This document shows positions 26,814-35,312 of a stretch of 64,000 nt of DNA, piece after piece. The DNA is from Cupriavidus oxalaticus. GTDB taxonomy: Bacteria > Pseudomonadota > Gammaproteobacteria > Burkholderiales > Burkholderiaceae. Under the pieces are notes generated by a model. It ran no database searches and was not told where the DNA came from. It saw nothing but the letters and a program-made list of their open reading frames with translations. Location of the stretch: the NCBI RefSeq assembly GCF_016894385.1, contig NZ_CP069812.1, forward strand, positions 1,612,001-1,676,000, given 5' to 3'. The position numbers were made by a program, and so were the translations under genes. The stretch's first letter is position 1, and each line of letters begins with the position of its first letter.

Positions 26814-26947
26814 GGTCCGCGTCGTACCGGGCGCCCGAGCCCGCCGTCATGGCGCGCGTTATCGAGCGCGTGGCATTTCCGTCCAGATCAGAAGCGGGTG
26901 GGCTTCTGGTTCCTGGTTGTCTCCAACCGCTCCTGGGAGCGTTCAAA

Positions 26948-26983
26948 GGTCTCATTGGAATACTTCCGATGAGATCTTTTTTT
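26948..26983 (+). terminator. Rho-independent terminator after the dioxygenase gene
   Basis: An 11-bp stem (26948-26958 with 26966-26976, two G-U pairs) with a 7-nt loop is followed by seven T (26977-26983). It lies 135 bp after the dioxygenase stop and 166 bp before the next start. Confidence 0.85.
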
Positions 26984-27148
26984 GTGAGGGCCGATCACCC
27001 CGTTTCATGCGTTATTAGCGCGACATCAGGAATTCAGGCTGCCAGCCGGGATTCTCCAATTCGGCTCGATGGTAGTTTGGAGACGCATTCGTTCATGCCG
27101 CGATTCGCGGATCGAGCTTCAACGGAAGTGAAGCAAGGAGGAGACAGA

Positions 27149-28141
27149 ATGACATCACGCATGCAATCGCTCGTTGCCGCATTGGGAGCAGGGACCGTGC
27201 TGACGCTGGGCACGGCCAGCGGTGCAATGGCGCAGGAAGCCTGGCCCAGCCGCCCGATCCAGCTGATTGTCGCCTCTTCCGCAGGGTCGGGGACCGATGC
27301 CCTGGCGCGGCTGATGGGCCAGCGCCTGTCGGAGGTGCTGAAGCAGCCCGTTGTGGTGGATGCCAGGCCCGGCGGCAGCGGCATCATTGCCGCAAAGGCG
27401 GTCATCAAGGCGCCGAACGACGGCTACACGCTCTTGTATGCCACCGCATCTGGCCATGTGATCGCTCCTTCGGTCATGAAGCACTACCCGCTTGATCTGA
27501 GGAAGGGTCTCGTTCCTGTCGCACAGACCATGGAAGGCGGGGTGATCCTGGCGGTCAATGCTGAACTGCCGGTTCACAACCTGTCCGAGCTGATCAATTT
27601 CGTGAAAGCGAACCCGGACAAGTACAGCTACGCGACCTGGGCGAACGGCTCTTCGGCCAACCTGACCATGGAGTGGCTCAAGAAGAAGACCGGAATGAAG
27701 ACCGAACACGTGGCGTACAAGACCTCGACGCAGCTTCTCACCGATGTATCCTCCGGCGTGGTGAAAATCGGGTGGGCTGATCCGTCGGTGATGACACCCT
27801 TCGTGCGTTCAGGCAAGGTGCGTCCCATTGCCATTCCCGGCAACGTACGCCCACCACAGTTCCCCGAGGTACAGACGATGGGCGAGCAAGGCTACGGCTT
27901 CGATGCGGTGGGATGGTTCGGGGTGTTTGCGCCCGCCGGAACGGATCCGGCCATCGTGAAGCGGCTTCATGCCGAGATCAACAAAGTCCAGCAGTCTCCC
28001 GAAGCGGCGGCGATGATGAAGAACATGAACTTCGGGCCGCCGCCGGCGAAGACGACCGAGCAGTTCCGGGATATCGTGGACAGCGATCTGAATACCTGGT
28101 CGAAGATCGCCGCGGACGCCGGTATCCAGCTTGACCTCTGA
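27149..28141 (+). CDS. Bug-family (TctC-like) periplasmic solute-binding protein, sister A
   Basis: A 330-residue exported Bug protein with a signal peptide ending AMAQE. The mature start EAWPSRPIQLIVASSAGSGTD and the segments EWLKKKTGMKTEHVAYKTS and VGWFGVFAPAGTDPAIVKRL are nearly the same as in the protein at 36559-37551. The start at 27149 follows AAGGAGGAG. It lies downstream of a terminator, so it needs read-through or its own promoter; no clear one was seen. Confidence 0.93.
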   Translation: MTSRMQSLVAALGAGTVLTLGTASGAMAQEAWPSRPIQLIVASSAGSGTDALARLMGQRLSEVLKQPVVVDARPGGSGIIAAKAVIKAPNDGYTLLYATASGHVIAPSVMKHYPLDLRKGLVPVAQTMEGGVILAVNAELPVHNLSELINFVKANPDKYSYATWANGSSANLTMEWLKKKTGMKTEHVAYKTSTQLLTDVSSGVVKIGWADPSVMTPFVRSGKVRPIAIPGNVRPPQFPEVQTMGEQGYGFDAVGWFGVFAPAGTDPAIVKRLHAEINKVQQSPEAAAMMKNMNFGPPPAKTTEQFRDIVDSDLNTWSKIAADAGIQLDL

Positions 28142-28234
28142 CGGCACGCGGACTCAGGGCGGCTTCGGACCTCGATAAACCGGGAAAGCCGCCGCCCTGC
28201 AGGATCCCATCCAGCCAGGAGGCTTGACCTGAAT

Positions 28235-28270
28235 GGCGGCCTCCCCGGAGGTCGCCGCAGCCGCGGCGAC
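28235..28270 (+). terminator. Two overlapping GC-rich hairpins followed by a pyrimidine tract
   Basis: Stem A (28235-28244 with 28247-28256, one G-U pair, tight loop) and stem B (28251-28258 with 28263-28270, perfect, 4-nt loop) share bases 28251-28256 and cannot form together. A C/T-rich tract begins directly after stem B. This is a plausible end for the Bug transcript; an attenuator-like switch is a more speculative reading. Confidence 0.4.
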
Positions 28271-28274
28271 GTCT

Positions 28275-28323
28275 CTTCCTTCCTTCCCTCCTTCCTTCCT
28301 TCCTTCCCTCCTTCCTTCCTTTC
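28275..28323. repeat. TTCC simple repeat
   Basis: About 49 bp of TTCC repeats broken by CTCC at two places 20 bp apart. It is non-coding, pyrimidine on the plus strand, and lies 190 bp before the GTCGAC promoter at 28514. Slippage could change the distance between terminator and promoter. Confidence 0.8.
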
Positions 28324-28513
28324 AGTAGCCTCCGGCCGCGAGCTTCGGTTCGATCTGCCAGGGGAACCCGCGCTTGTGCAAACGCTTGAGCCAACGTGAG
28401 TGTTCCGTGGGCAAAGAATTTTTTTGAAACCTCACCAAGGCACGGCAGGGGCCAAGCGCGCCGCCGATGGCTTCGTCGCCATCGCGGGACGAACATTCGT
28501 GGTGTGATTAATG

Positions 28514-28542
28514 TCGACAAAAACAGGAATCGTGTATATAGT
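28514..28542 (+). promoter_or_regulatory. TCGACA-N17-TATAGT promoter with GTCGAC operator (amidohydrolase operon)
   Basis: TCGACA (28514-28519), 17 bp, TATAGT (28537-28542). The upstream bases ATTAATGTCGACAA match those at 25.84 kb, and the -10 box is identical. It lies 63 bp before the amidohydrolase ATG. Confidence 0.65.
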
Positions 28543-28604
28543 TTTTTCAAGCGGGGAAGGCCGGTGCTGCGGCAACCCCGTCCACGTCCAACAGAGGAGA
28601 CGAC

Positions 28605-29543
28605 ATGACAGACCTGACCGACGCCCGCTTCGCCCAGCTGGCGGGCAAGATCATCGACTTCCGGCTGCGCCCGCCCACCGGTCCGTACCGGACGTTCTTC
28701 ACGCCTAACGTGGTGGGCGCTGTCAATCGCGTCCTTGGCCACCCGGTGCCGCGCTCGTACACGATCAGCACCGAGCCATACCCGCATGCGGAGGATCGGG
28801 CGCTCCGGGCGCTGATCCACGAGATGGACAGCGTGGGGGTGCGCCTGGGCGTGATGAATGGCCGGCATTCAGTGAACCGGCCGACACCGGTGCACATCGA
28901 GGACCGGGACCTGGCGGAGCTGGCGCAGCGCACGGAGCAGCGGGTGCTGGGGCTGGCGGGAATCGACTTCGACAAGCCGGTGGGCGAGATCATCGAGGGG
29001 CTGGACACGGCGGTGAAGGAGCTGGGGCTGGTGGGGGTGTGCATGGAGCCGGGGCTGGCACGCGCGCCGATGTATGCGGACGACGAGAAGCTGTTCCCGC
29101 TGTACGAGAAGATCGAGGAACTGAAGGTGCCGCTGCTGTTCATGACCGGCCCGCTGGCGGGCCCGGACATTTCGCACACGGATCCGGTGCGCTTTGACCG
29201 GGTGGCGCGGCGCTACTCGACGATGCCGGTGGTGCTGGGGCATGGCTGCTACCCGTACGTGAACGAGGCGGTGGCGCTGGCGTTCAAGAGCGAGGTGACG
29301 GGACTGATGAACGTGTTCGTGTCGCCGGACGTGTACACGTTCGCGCCGGGCGGACAGGGGTATGTGGAGGGCATCAACTGGCTGTCCAGGCGCTTCATCT
29401 ACGCGTCGGCCTATTCGTTCTTTGGCGTGGACGACTCGGTGCGCGACACGCTCAGGCTGCCGATCAGGGACGAGGCCCTGGAGGACTACATGTACCGCAA
29501 CGCCGAGGCGCTGCTGCGCCTTGCAAAGGGAGCCCAGGCATGA
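28605..29543 (+). CDS. Amidohydrolase-2 family protein with altered metal motif
   Basis: A 312-residue TIM-barrel protein of the amidohydrolase-related group that includes decarboxylases and lactone hydrolases of aromatic pathways. The barrel segments GVCMEPGLARAPMYADDEKL, VVLGHGCYPY and FIYASAYSFFGVDD are recognisable. The first strand reads KIIDFRLRPP where the family normally has a D-x-H-x-H pair, so two usual zinc ligands are replaced by R-L-R. A different metal site or a metal-free reaction is likely. It follows AGGAGACGAC and overlaps the next start by four bases (ATGA). Confidence 0.85.
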   Translation: MTDLTDARFAQLAGKIIDFRLRPPTGPYRTFFTPNVVGAVNRVLGHPVPRSYTISTEPYPHAEDRALRALIHEMDSVGVRLGVMNGRHSVNRPTPVHIEDRDLAELAQRTEQRVLGLAGIDFDKPVGEIIEGLDTAVKELGLVGVCMEPGLARAPMYADDEKLFPLYEKIEELKVPLLFMTGPLAGPDISHTDPVRFDRVARRYSTMPVVLGHGCYPYVNEAVALAFKSEVTGLMNVFVSPDVYTFAPGGQGYVEGINWLSRRFIYASAYSFFGVDDSVRDTLRLPIRDEALEDYMYRNAEALLRLAKGAQA

Positions 29544-30541
29544 GCGAGCGCAATACAAAGATCGTCATGAAGCGCCATCCCGCGGGGATGGTGCAGCCCG
29601 AGGACTTCGAGGTGGTGCGGGCCGACCTGCCCACGCTGTCCGAAGGCGAGGCGCTGGTGCGGGTCATGTACCTGTCGCTGGACCCGTACATGCGCCCGAT
29701 GATGGATCCGGTGCGCTCGTACGTCGAGCCGCTCACGCCGGGCCAGGTGATGCCGGGCGGCACGGTCGGGGAGGTGGTGGCCAGCCGCGACCCGGAGTTG
29801 CCCAAGGGCACGCTGGTGGCGGCGCCGCTGGGCTGGCAGAGCCACGGGGTAGTGACGCGAGGGGCGGTGCGGGTGGTCGATCCGGAGCTGGGCCCGCCGT
29901 CGGCGGCACTGGGCGCGCTGGGCATGACCGGGGTGACGGCGCATTACGGGATGCTGGCGCTGGCCAGGCCCAGGGCAGGCGAGACGGTGGTGGTGACGGC
30001 GGCCTCGGGTGCGGTGGGCAGCGTGGCGGGGCAGATTGCGAAGCTGCAGGGCTGCCGGGTGGTGGGCATTGCCGGCGGCGCGCAGAAGTGCCGCTACGTG
30101 ATGGAGGAGTTGGGCTTCGATGCATGCGTCGACTACCGCGCGGCGGACTTCGAGCAGCAGCTTGCGGCGGCCACGCCGGACTATGTCGACGTGCTGTTCG
30201 AGAACGTGGGCGGCCCGGTGATGGACGCGGTGCTCAGGCGCATCGCGGACCATGCGCGCATTGCGCTGTGCGGCAACATCAGCCAGTACAACGAACAGGC
30301 GCCGTACGGCTTCCAGGGCATGCGCCAGTTGCTGATGCACCGCGTGACCGTGCACGCGTTCGTCATTGCGGACCATCGCGCTTACTGGCCGGCCGCGCAA
30401 GCCGACCTGGCGCAGTGGCTCAGGGAAGGAAAACTGAAGTACCGGGAGGACGTCAGCGACGGGCTGCGTGATGCGCCGCACGCGTTCATCCGGATGCTTA
30501 CCGGGGGCAACTTCGGCAAGCAGCTGGTGCGGGTGTCGTAG
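29540..30541 (+). CDS. NADP-dependent MDR oxidoreductase (leukotriene B4 dehydrogenase/CurA-like)
   Basis: A 333-residue enone/alkenal reductase type protein. The start IVMKRHPAGMVQPEDFEV, with SLDPYMRPMM, marks the PTGR/CurA branch. The cofactor motif is TAASGAVGSVAGQIAKLQG. It would reduce a conjugated C=C bond using NADPH. Translational coupling to the amidohydrolase suggests that the two act on consecutive intermediates. Confidence 0.93.
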   Translation: MSERNTKIVMKRHPAGMVQPEDFEVVRADLPTLSEGEALVRVMYLSLDPYMRPMMDPVRSYVEPLTPGQVMPGGTVGEVVASRDPELPKGTLVAAPLGWQSHGVVTRGAVRVVDPELGPPSAALGALGMTGVTAHYGMLALARPRAGETVVVTAASGAVGSVAGQIAKLQGCRVVGIAGGAQKCRYVMEELGFDACVDYRAADFEQQLAAATPDYVDVLFENVGGPVMDAVLRRIADHARIALCGNISQYNEQAPYGFQGMRQLLMHRVTVHAFVIADHRAYWPAAQADLAQWLREGKLKYREDVSDGLRDAPHAFIRMLTGGNFGKQLVRVS

Positions 30542-30713
30542 GGCCCCTGAGAGGGATGCCAGCCGACCCGCGCCTTTCGCCCCTCTTGCGCTTGCGCGAG
30601 GGGGGCAGCGGTAGTTGCGTGCGCTTGCCGCTGCGTCGCGACTCGCGTTCGACCATGTTGTCGGCCCGCCAGAAGAAAACCAACTAAATCAAGAAATTCG
30701 GAGAAAAGCAGTC

Positions 30714-31874
30714 ATGAGGAAGACGATTTTCGGCTTTGCGGCCGTGTGCGCATGCGGTGCAGCCGAAGCGCAGTCCAGCGTCACGCTGTATGGCGTCATT
30801 GACACCAACATCGAATACGTCAACAAGGTCGGTGAGGTGCCCCGGTCGACCAACAATTTCAACTCCGGCCAGGGCCAGAAGGTCTTTCGCGAAAATGCCG
30901 GCGGCTACTCCGGCTCGCGTTGGGGCCTTCGCGGCACGGAAGACCTGGGTGGCGGCCTGAAGGCGGTCTTCGTACTGGAAGGTGGCTTCAACAGCGATAC
31001 CGGCACCATGCAACAAGGCGGCCGCGTGTTCGGCCGCCAGGCGTTTGTCGGGCTTGGCTCGCGGATGGGCCAGATCACCGTTGGCCGCCAATACCACTCG
31101 CTGTTCAGCACGATCGCCAACTTTATCCCAGCTCGATATGCCACCCAGTACGAGCCGACTGCCCTGATCGTCGGCCCCAATTTCCGCGAGGACAACACGG
31201 TGAAGTATACGGGCGCATTCGGCCCGCTTACGGCCAGCGCGCACTGGTCGTTCGGCGTCGGAACATCGCTGCCGCAGGTTTCCCCGACGATTCCGGCGGC
31301 GGGCGGCACCGGAGAGGTGCCGGGGCAATTTCGCCGGGACACGGGCTACGGCGCAGGCCTGAACTATGTGATCGGGCCTGTCGGGTTCGGCATTGGCTAT
31401 GACCAGTGGAACCCGACGATCGGGACCGGCAACGGAACTTTCAGGAAGGCAGCCGTGATGGCCAACTACGCCTTCAACAGCACGGCAAAAGTGATGGGTG
31501 GCTACCGTTGGGGGCAGAACAAGGCGCCAGACGGTACCCTGCTGCTGCGGGACGATTTCTACTGGATTGGCGGCCAATACCAGGCTACGGCGAATATCGA
31601 TTTCACGCTCGAGTACAACTACCAGAATGTAAAGAGCATCGGCGGCAGCAGCAATTTTGCCAACCCCTGGCAGATTGCCCTGATTGCCGACTACCGGATC
31701 TCGAAGCGCACCGACATCTATCTGACCACGGCCTATTCAAGGAACGCTGGCCTGACCCTGGATTCGGCGGCGAATAACTACGCGTCGAGTCTTGCGCTGG
31801 GCAACAGCTACACGCTCGCCAGCGGCCAGACCTCGATGTTTGGCGCCGCCATGGGTATCCGCCACGTGTTCTGA
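30714..31874 (+). CDS. Outer-membrane porin, Burkholderiales trimeric type
   Basis: A 386-residue general porin with a signal peptide ending AAEAQ. The mature start SSVTLYGVIDTNIEYV and SRWGLRGTEDLGGGLKAVF are hallmark porin segments. The last residues GAAMGIRHVF end in phenylalanine, as beta-barrel insertion requires. ATG 30714 follows CGGAGAAAAGCAG. The gene sits between oxidoreductase and Bug genes and probably lets their substrate cross the outer membrane. Confidence 0.94.
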   Translation: MRKTIFGFAAVCACGAAEAQSSVTLYGVIDTNIEYVNKVGEVPRSTNNFNSGQGQKVFRENAGGYSGSRWGLRGTEDLGGGLKAVFVLEGGFNSDTGTMQQGGRVFGRQAFVGLGSRMGQITVGRQYHSLFSTIANFIPARYATQYEPTALIVGPNFREDNTVKYTGAFGPLTASAHWSFGVGTSLPQVSPTIPAAGGTGEVPGQFRRDTGYGAGLNYVIGPVGFGIGYDQWNPTIGTGNGTFRKAAVMANYAFNSTAKVMGGYRWGQNKAPDGTLLLRDDFYWIGGQYQATANIDFTLEYNYQNVKSIGGSSNFANPWQIALIADYRISKRTDIYLTTAYSRNAGLTLDSAANNYASSLALGNSYTLASGQTSMFGAAMGIRHVF

Positions 31875-31994
31875 CGAGCGCTCGCGATGAACCGGGGCTG
31901 GAGGGGAGAACTGTCGGACGGACAAGTTGCTGCCGGCGAAGCCCCGGCCCGGTAACGAAAGCAACAACGCATTCCGGACCGAAATGGAGAAGTC

Positions 31995-32978
31995 ATGATC
32001 TCAGCAAGCCGCCTTATGACCTGGCTGTTCGCCATCATGGTCGCCGCTTTATCGCCTGGCGCACAGGCGGATCAGTACCCGGTGCGCTCCGTTCGCTTTA
32101 TCGTTCCCTTTCCCGCCGGCACCAGCATCGATGCCGCATCCCGCATCCTGGCGCGCCAAATGGCGGCAGAGATTGGTGTCCCGGTCGTGGTCGAGAACAA
32201 GCCGGGCGCGGGCGGAGCCGTCGGCGCCGTTGCGGCGGCACGTGCCGAACCGAATGGATACACCATCTTCCTTGGCAGCGTCGCGACGCTGATCGGGAAG
32301 CTGGCACAGCCCTCTGCCGCGTTCGATCCGGTAAAGGACTTCAGCCCGGTGTCTCTCGTCTACAAGTCCGCCGGAATACTGACTGTCAGCAGTGATTCGG
32401 CGGTGAAGTCAGCGGCGGATCTGGTCGAATGGGCCAGGCGGCATCCCGGCGCGCTGAACTATTACTCGGGAGGCGTCGGCACCGCAGCCCACCTCCTGGG
32501 TGCCACCTTTGCCAGAAAGGAGCGCATCGAGGCGGTTCATGTTCCGGTGCGGACCGTGACGGATATGCTCCCTCAGTTGACGGATGACGTGCCACATTTC
32601 GCGTTCTTCACCGGTGCGGCGGTGCGCCCCTACATCGAGTCGAACCGTCTGCGTCCCCTGGCGGTATCGACCCGCGTCCGCATGCCGCAGCTGCCGGACG
32701 TGCCAACCCTGCTCGAGCTGTTCAAGGATGCGGACCTGGTTCACGAGAGCTGGCTGGGAATCTGGGCACCCGCCAATACCCCCACGCCGATCGTGCGCAA
32801 GCTCTTCGCAGCTGTGGTGAAGGCGGCGAATACCGCCGACTTCAGGAATGCGATGCTCCAGCAGGGCCAGCAGGCCGTCGCCAGCGGCTCGCCGGAGGAG
32901 TTCCGCAAGTACATCAGCTCGGAATATGAACAGCTGAGAAGGGTGGCCAAGGCCGTACAGATTTCGTCCAGTCATTGA
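31995..32978 (+). CDS. Bug-family (TctC-like) periplasmic solute-binding protein
   Basis: A 327-residue exported binding protein. The signal ends near GAQAD, and the fold begins YPVRSVRFIVPFPAGTSID. VVENKPGAGGAVGAVAAARA is the usual first loop. TGGAGAAGTC supplies the ribosome site. It is less similar to sisters A and B than they are to each other, so it probably binds another ligand. Confidence 0.92.
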   Translation: MISASRLMTWLFAIMVAALSPGAQADQYPVRSVRFIVPFPAGTSIDAASRILARQMAAEIGVPVVVENKPGAGGAVGAVAAARAEPNGYTIFLGSVATLIGKLAQPSAAFDPVKDFSPVSLVYKSAGILTVSSDSAVKSAADLVEWARRHPGALNYYSGGVGTAAHLLGATFARKERIEAVHVPVRTVTDMLPQLTDDVPHFAFFTGAAVRPYIESNRLRPLAVSTRVRMPQLPDVPTLLELFKDADLVHESWLGIWAPANTPTPIVRKLFAAVVKAANTADFRNAMLQQGQQAVASGSPEEFRKYISSEYEQLRRVAKAVQISSSH

Positions 32979-33039
32979 TACCGCAGGGATCGACGCGGAT
33001 TCCGCGCGCGCTATTGGGGTTGTACTTGGGAGCATCAAC

Positions 33040-34032
33040 ATGAAGGCAGTCTGGTATGACCGGCAAGGACCGGCGCAAGAGGTCCTTTGTTTCGGCGAGA
33101 TGCCGACGCCGGAGCCCGGCCCTGGCGAGGTTCGCGTGCGGCTCCATGCGTCGGCCGTCAACCCGGCTGACGCCAATCGCCGTGCAGGACGCTTGCACGG
33201 CATGGACTATCCCCGCGTCATTCCGAACAGCGATGGCGCCGGCGTGATAGATGCGGTGGGGAAGGGTGTCGATCCGGATTTGCTGGCGCGTAGGGTCTGG
33301 CTGCATTTCGGGCAGCGCGGGCGCGCCTTTGGCACGGCCGCGGAGTTTATCTGCCTGCCTGGTGAGCTGGCCGCACCATTACCGGACCAGGTCGATTTCA
33401 TCGAGGGCGCCTGCCTGGGCATACCAGCGATGACTGCCTATTGCAGCCTGTTCCTGGACGGGCCGATTGAAGGGAAGACCGTACTGGTCACGGGTGGCGC
33501 GGGAGCGGTCGGCCACTACGCCGTGCAGCTTGCGAAATGGGGAGGCGCTCGCGTCGTGGCCACGGTGAGTTCTGCGGCAAAGGCTGCCCACGCAAGACGG
33601 GGCGGAGCGCACGAAGTGGTCGACTACACGAGCGACGATGTTGCCGAGCGAATTCTCGACTTCACAGCAGGGAAAGGCGTCGATCGCATCGTCGATGTCG
33701 ATGCCATCGGCAATATGAAGCTTGGCTTCCGGGTGGCTGCCGATCATGCGACCTGGGTCTCGTATGCCATTGGCCCGGATCCGGCGGAAGCCTTGCCCGT
33801 GGTCTCGCTGATCCGCCGCAATCTTTCGCTGCGAGGGCTGTACCTCTCGGGTATGCCGATCGAAGTTCGGCGGCAGGCGCAGCGCGGCATTGGCCGATGG
33901 CTGGCCGAGGCTCCCGATGCCGTCCACGCAGTGGACCGCTTATTTTCGCTGCGCGATACCGCCCAGGCCCATCTCGCGGTCGAGGCGCGCCGCAAGGTCG
34001 GCACCGTTGTCGTTCGTTGCGACTGGGTGTGA
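33040..34032 (+). CDS. NADPH:quinone reductase-like MDR oxidoreductase
   Basis: A 330-residue MDR protein. The N-terminal domain has SAVNPADANRRAG and IPNSDGAGVIDAVGKGV. The cofactor motif is VTGGAGAVGHYAVQLAKWGG. There are no zinc-binding cysteines. GGGAGCATCAAC precedes the ATG. It is the third MDR enzyme of this block and the last gene before the convergent dehydrogenase at 34105. Confidence 0.92.
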   Translation: MKAVWYDRQGPAQEVLCFGEMPTPEPGPGEVRVRLHASAVNPADANRRAGRLHGMDYPRVIPNSDGAGVIDAVGKGVDPDLLARRVWLHFGQRGRAFGTAAEFICLPGELAAPLPDQVDFIEGACLGIPAMTAYCSLFLDGPIEGKTVLVTGGAGAVGHYAVQLAKWGGARVVATVSSAAKAAHARRGGAHEVVDYTSDDVAERILDFTAGKGVDRIVDVDAIGNMKLGFRVAADHATWVSYAIGPDPAEALPVVSLIRRNLSLRGLYLSGMPIEVRRQAQRGIGRWLAEAPDAVHAVDRLFSLRDTAQAHLAVEARRKVGTVVVRCDWV

Positions 34033-34104
34033 GCGGGCGCGTATGAGCGGGCGCTACCGCGGCCTTGTGTTGCCGGGCACCCCTGGGTATGCAGGTGCCT
34101 CTGG

Positions 34105-35118
34105 TCAGATATCCAGCACGATCTTGCCGATGTGCTGGTTCGCTTCCTGGTAGCGAAAGGCGTCGGCCATCGCTTCCAGCGGGAAATGCCGGTCAATGAC
34201 CGGGCGGATGCCGGTGGCATTCAAGGCACGCACCATGTCGAGCTGGTGCTGGCGGCTCCCCACCAGCAGCCCCGTCAGGCGCAGGTGCTTGCGCAGCAGC
34301 TGGGTGACGGTGACCGGCCCGGTCGGGTTTCCCAATGAGCCGATCACGGCGATATGTCCGCCGACACGGGCTGCCGTCATCGACTGGTCCAGGGTTGCGG
34401 CGCCGCCAACCTCGATGACATGGTCAACGCCAGCGCCGCCTGTCAGCTCGCGTACTGTCTCGCCCCATTGCGCCGTTTTGCGATAGTTGATCAGGCAATC
34501 CGCGCCCAGCTGGTGAAGCCTGGCAAGCTTCTCGTCCGAGGATGAGGTGGCGATCACCCGCGCGCCGGCCGCCTTGGCGAATTGCAGTGCAAAGACGGAT
34601 ACGCCGCCGGTGCCGAGTACCAGCACGGTCTCTCCCGGCTTCAGGCCGCCATCGGCAAACAATGCCCGCCAGGCCGTCACGCCGGCCGTGGTCAGCGTGG
34701 CGGCCTCGGCATGGCTGTAGCCGTGTGGCGCGTGCGTGAAGCACGCTTCGGGCAACGTCACCGCTTCCCGCGCAAAGCCGTCGACGCCATCGCCGGGAAC
34801 GGTAGCGAAGTCGCACAGAAACGGCACGCCGTCATGCCACGTCGGGAAGAAGGTGCTGACGACATGGTCTCCGACCGAGAATGCCTTCACGCCCGCACCC
34901 ACGGCGGTGACTTCCCCGGCGCCGTCCGCCATCGGAATGCGCCTTTGCGTCAAGCCCCGACGGCCCGAAACCACGGCGTAGTCATGATAGTTGAGCGAAC
35001 TGGCACGGATGCGGACGGTGATCTCGCCCGGTCCCGGGAGGGCGGCCGTGGCCTCCCCGATGACGATGCGCTCGAACCCGGCCGGAGGATCGAGATATAC
35101 GGCTTTTGCAGCAGTCAT
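34105..35118 (-). CDS. NAD(P)-dependent alcohol dehydrogenase-like MDR protein
   Basis: A 337-residue protein when started at MTAAKAVYLD (35118), where homology begins; an in-frame ATG 48 bp further upstream is less likely. Segments include ASSLNYHDYAVVSGRRG, the cofactor motif VLGTGGVSVFALQFAKAAG and VIEVGGAATLDQSM. It is the zinc-poor branch found in many Burkholderiales. Divergent from the GntR/FCD gene, with a palindrome at 35185-35200 between them. Confidence 0.9.
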   Translation of the reverse strand: MTAAKAVYLDPPAGFERIVIGEATAALPGPGEITVRIRASSLNYHDYAVVSGRRGLTQRRIPMADGAGEVTAVGAGVKAFSVGDHVVSTFFPTWHDGVPFLCDFATVPGDGVDGFAREAVTLPEACFTHAPHGYSHAEAATLTTAGVTAWRALFADGGLKPGETVLVLGTGGVSVFALQFAKAAGARVIATSSSDEKLARLHQLGADCLINYRKTAQWGETVRELTGGAGVDHVIEVGGAATLDQSMTAARVGGHIAVIGSLGNPTGPVTVTQLLRKHLRLTGLLVGSRQHQLDMVRALNATGIRPVIDRHFPLEAMADAFRYQEANQHIGKIVLDI

Positions 35119-35180
35119 GGCATTCCCTGAGTCGCCGACAAGAAAAAGGCGTCCTGAGTTTAGCATCTCAATATTATTAA

Positions 35181-35200
35181 AGTCGACTATATGTATAGTC
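35181..35200. promoter_or_regulatory. GTCGAC-containing palindrome between the dehydrogenase and GntR genes
   Basis: GACTATA (35185-35191) and TATAGTC (35194-35200) form a 7-bp inverted repeat around TG. It overlaps GTCGAC at 35182-35187, the core also seen at the three TCGACA promoters. On the minus strand TCGACT (35186-35181), 18 bp, TAAACT (35162-35157) could serve the dehydrogenase gene. This is a good autoregulatory site candidate for the GntR protein. Confidence 0.55.
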
Positions 35201-35312
35201 GGTCGGGGACGTCAGCCGGCCGAGGGCCACGCGTAAGGTAAGATCTTGGGCGCCGTGCGCTCGGCCTCGCCTGCGCCGGACCCGATCGCAACTCTCGGAA
35301 GGACTTCCACTC

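Noticed and set aside
28275..28323. The TTCC tract read as coding (Lys-Gly-Arg-Glu repeats on the minus strand).
   Set aside because: The frame has no start context and simply reflects the simple repeat.
30579..30604. Imperfect CCCCTC...GAGGGG hairpin after the reductase gene.
   Set aside because: The stem is interrupted, with a very short loop and no T-run; not firm enough to list as a terminator.
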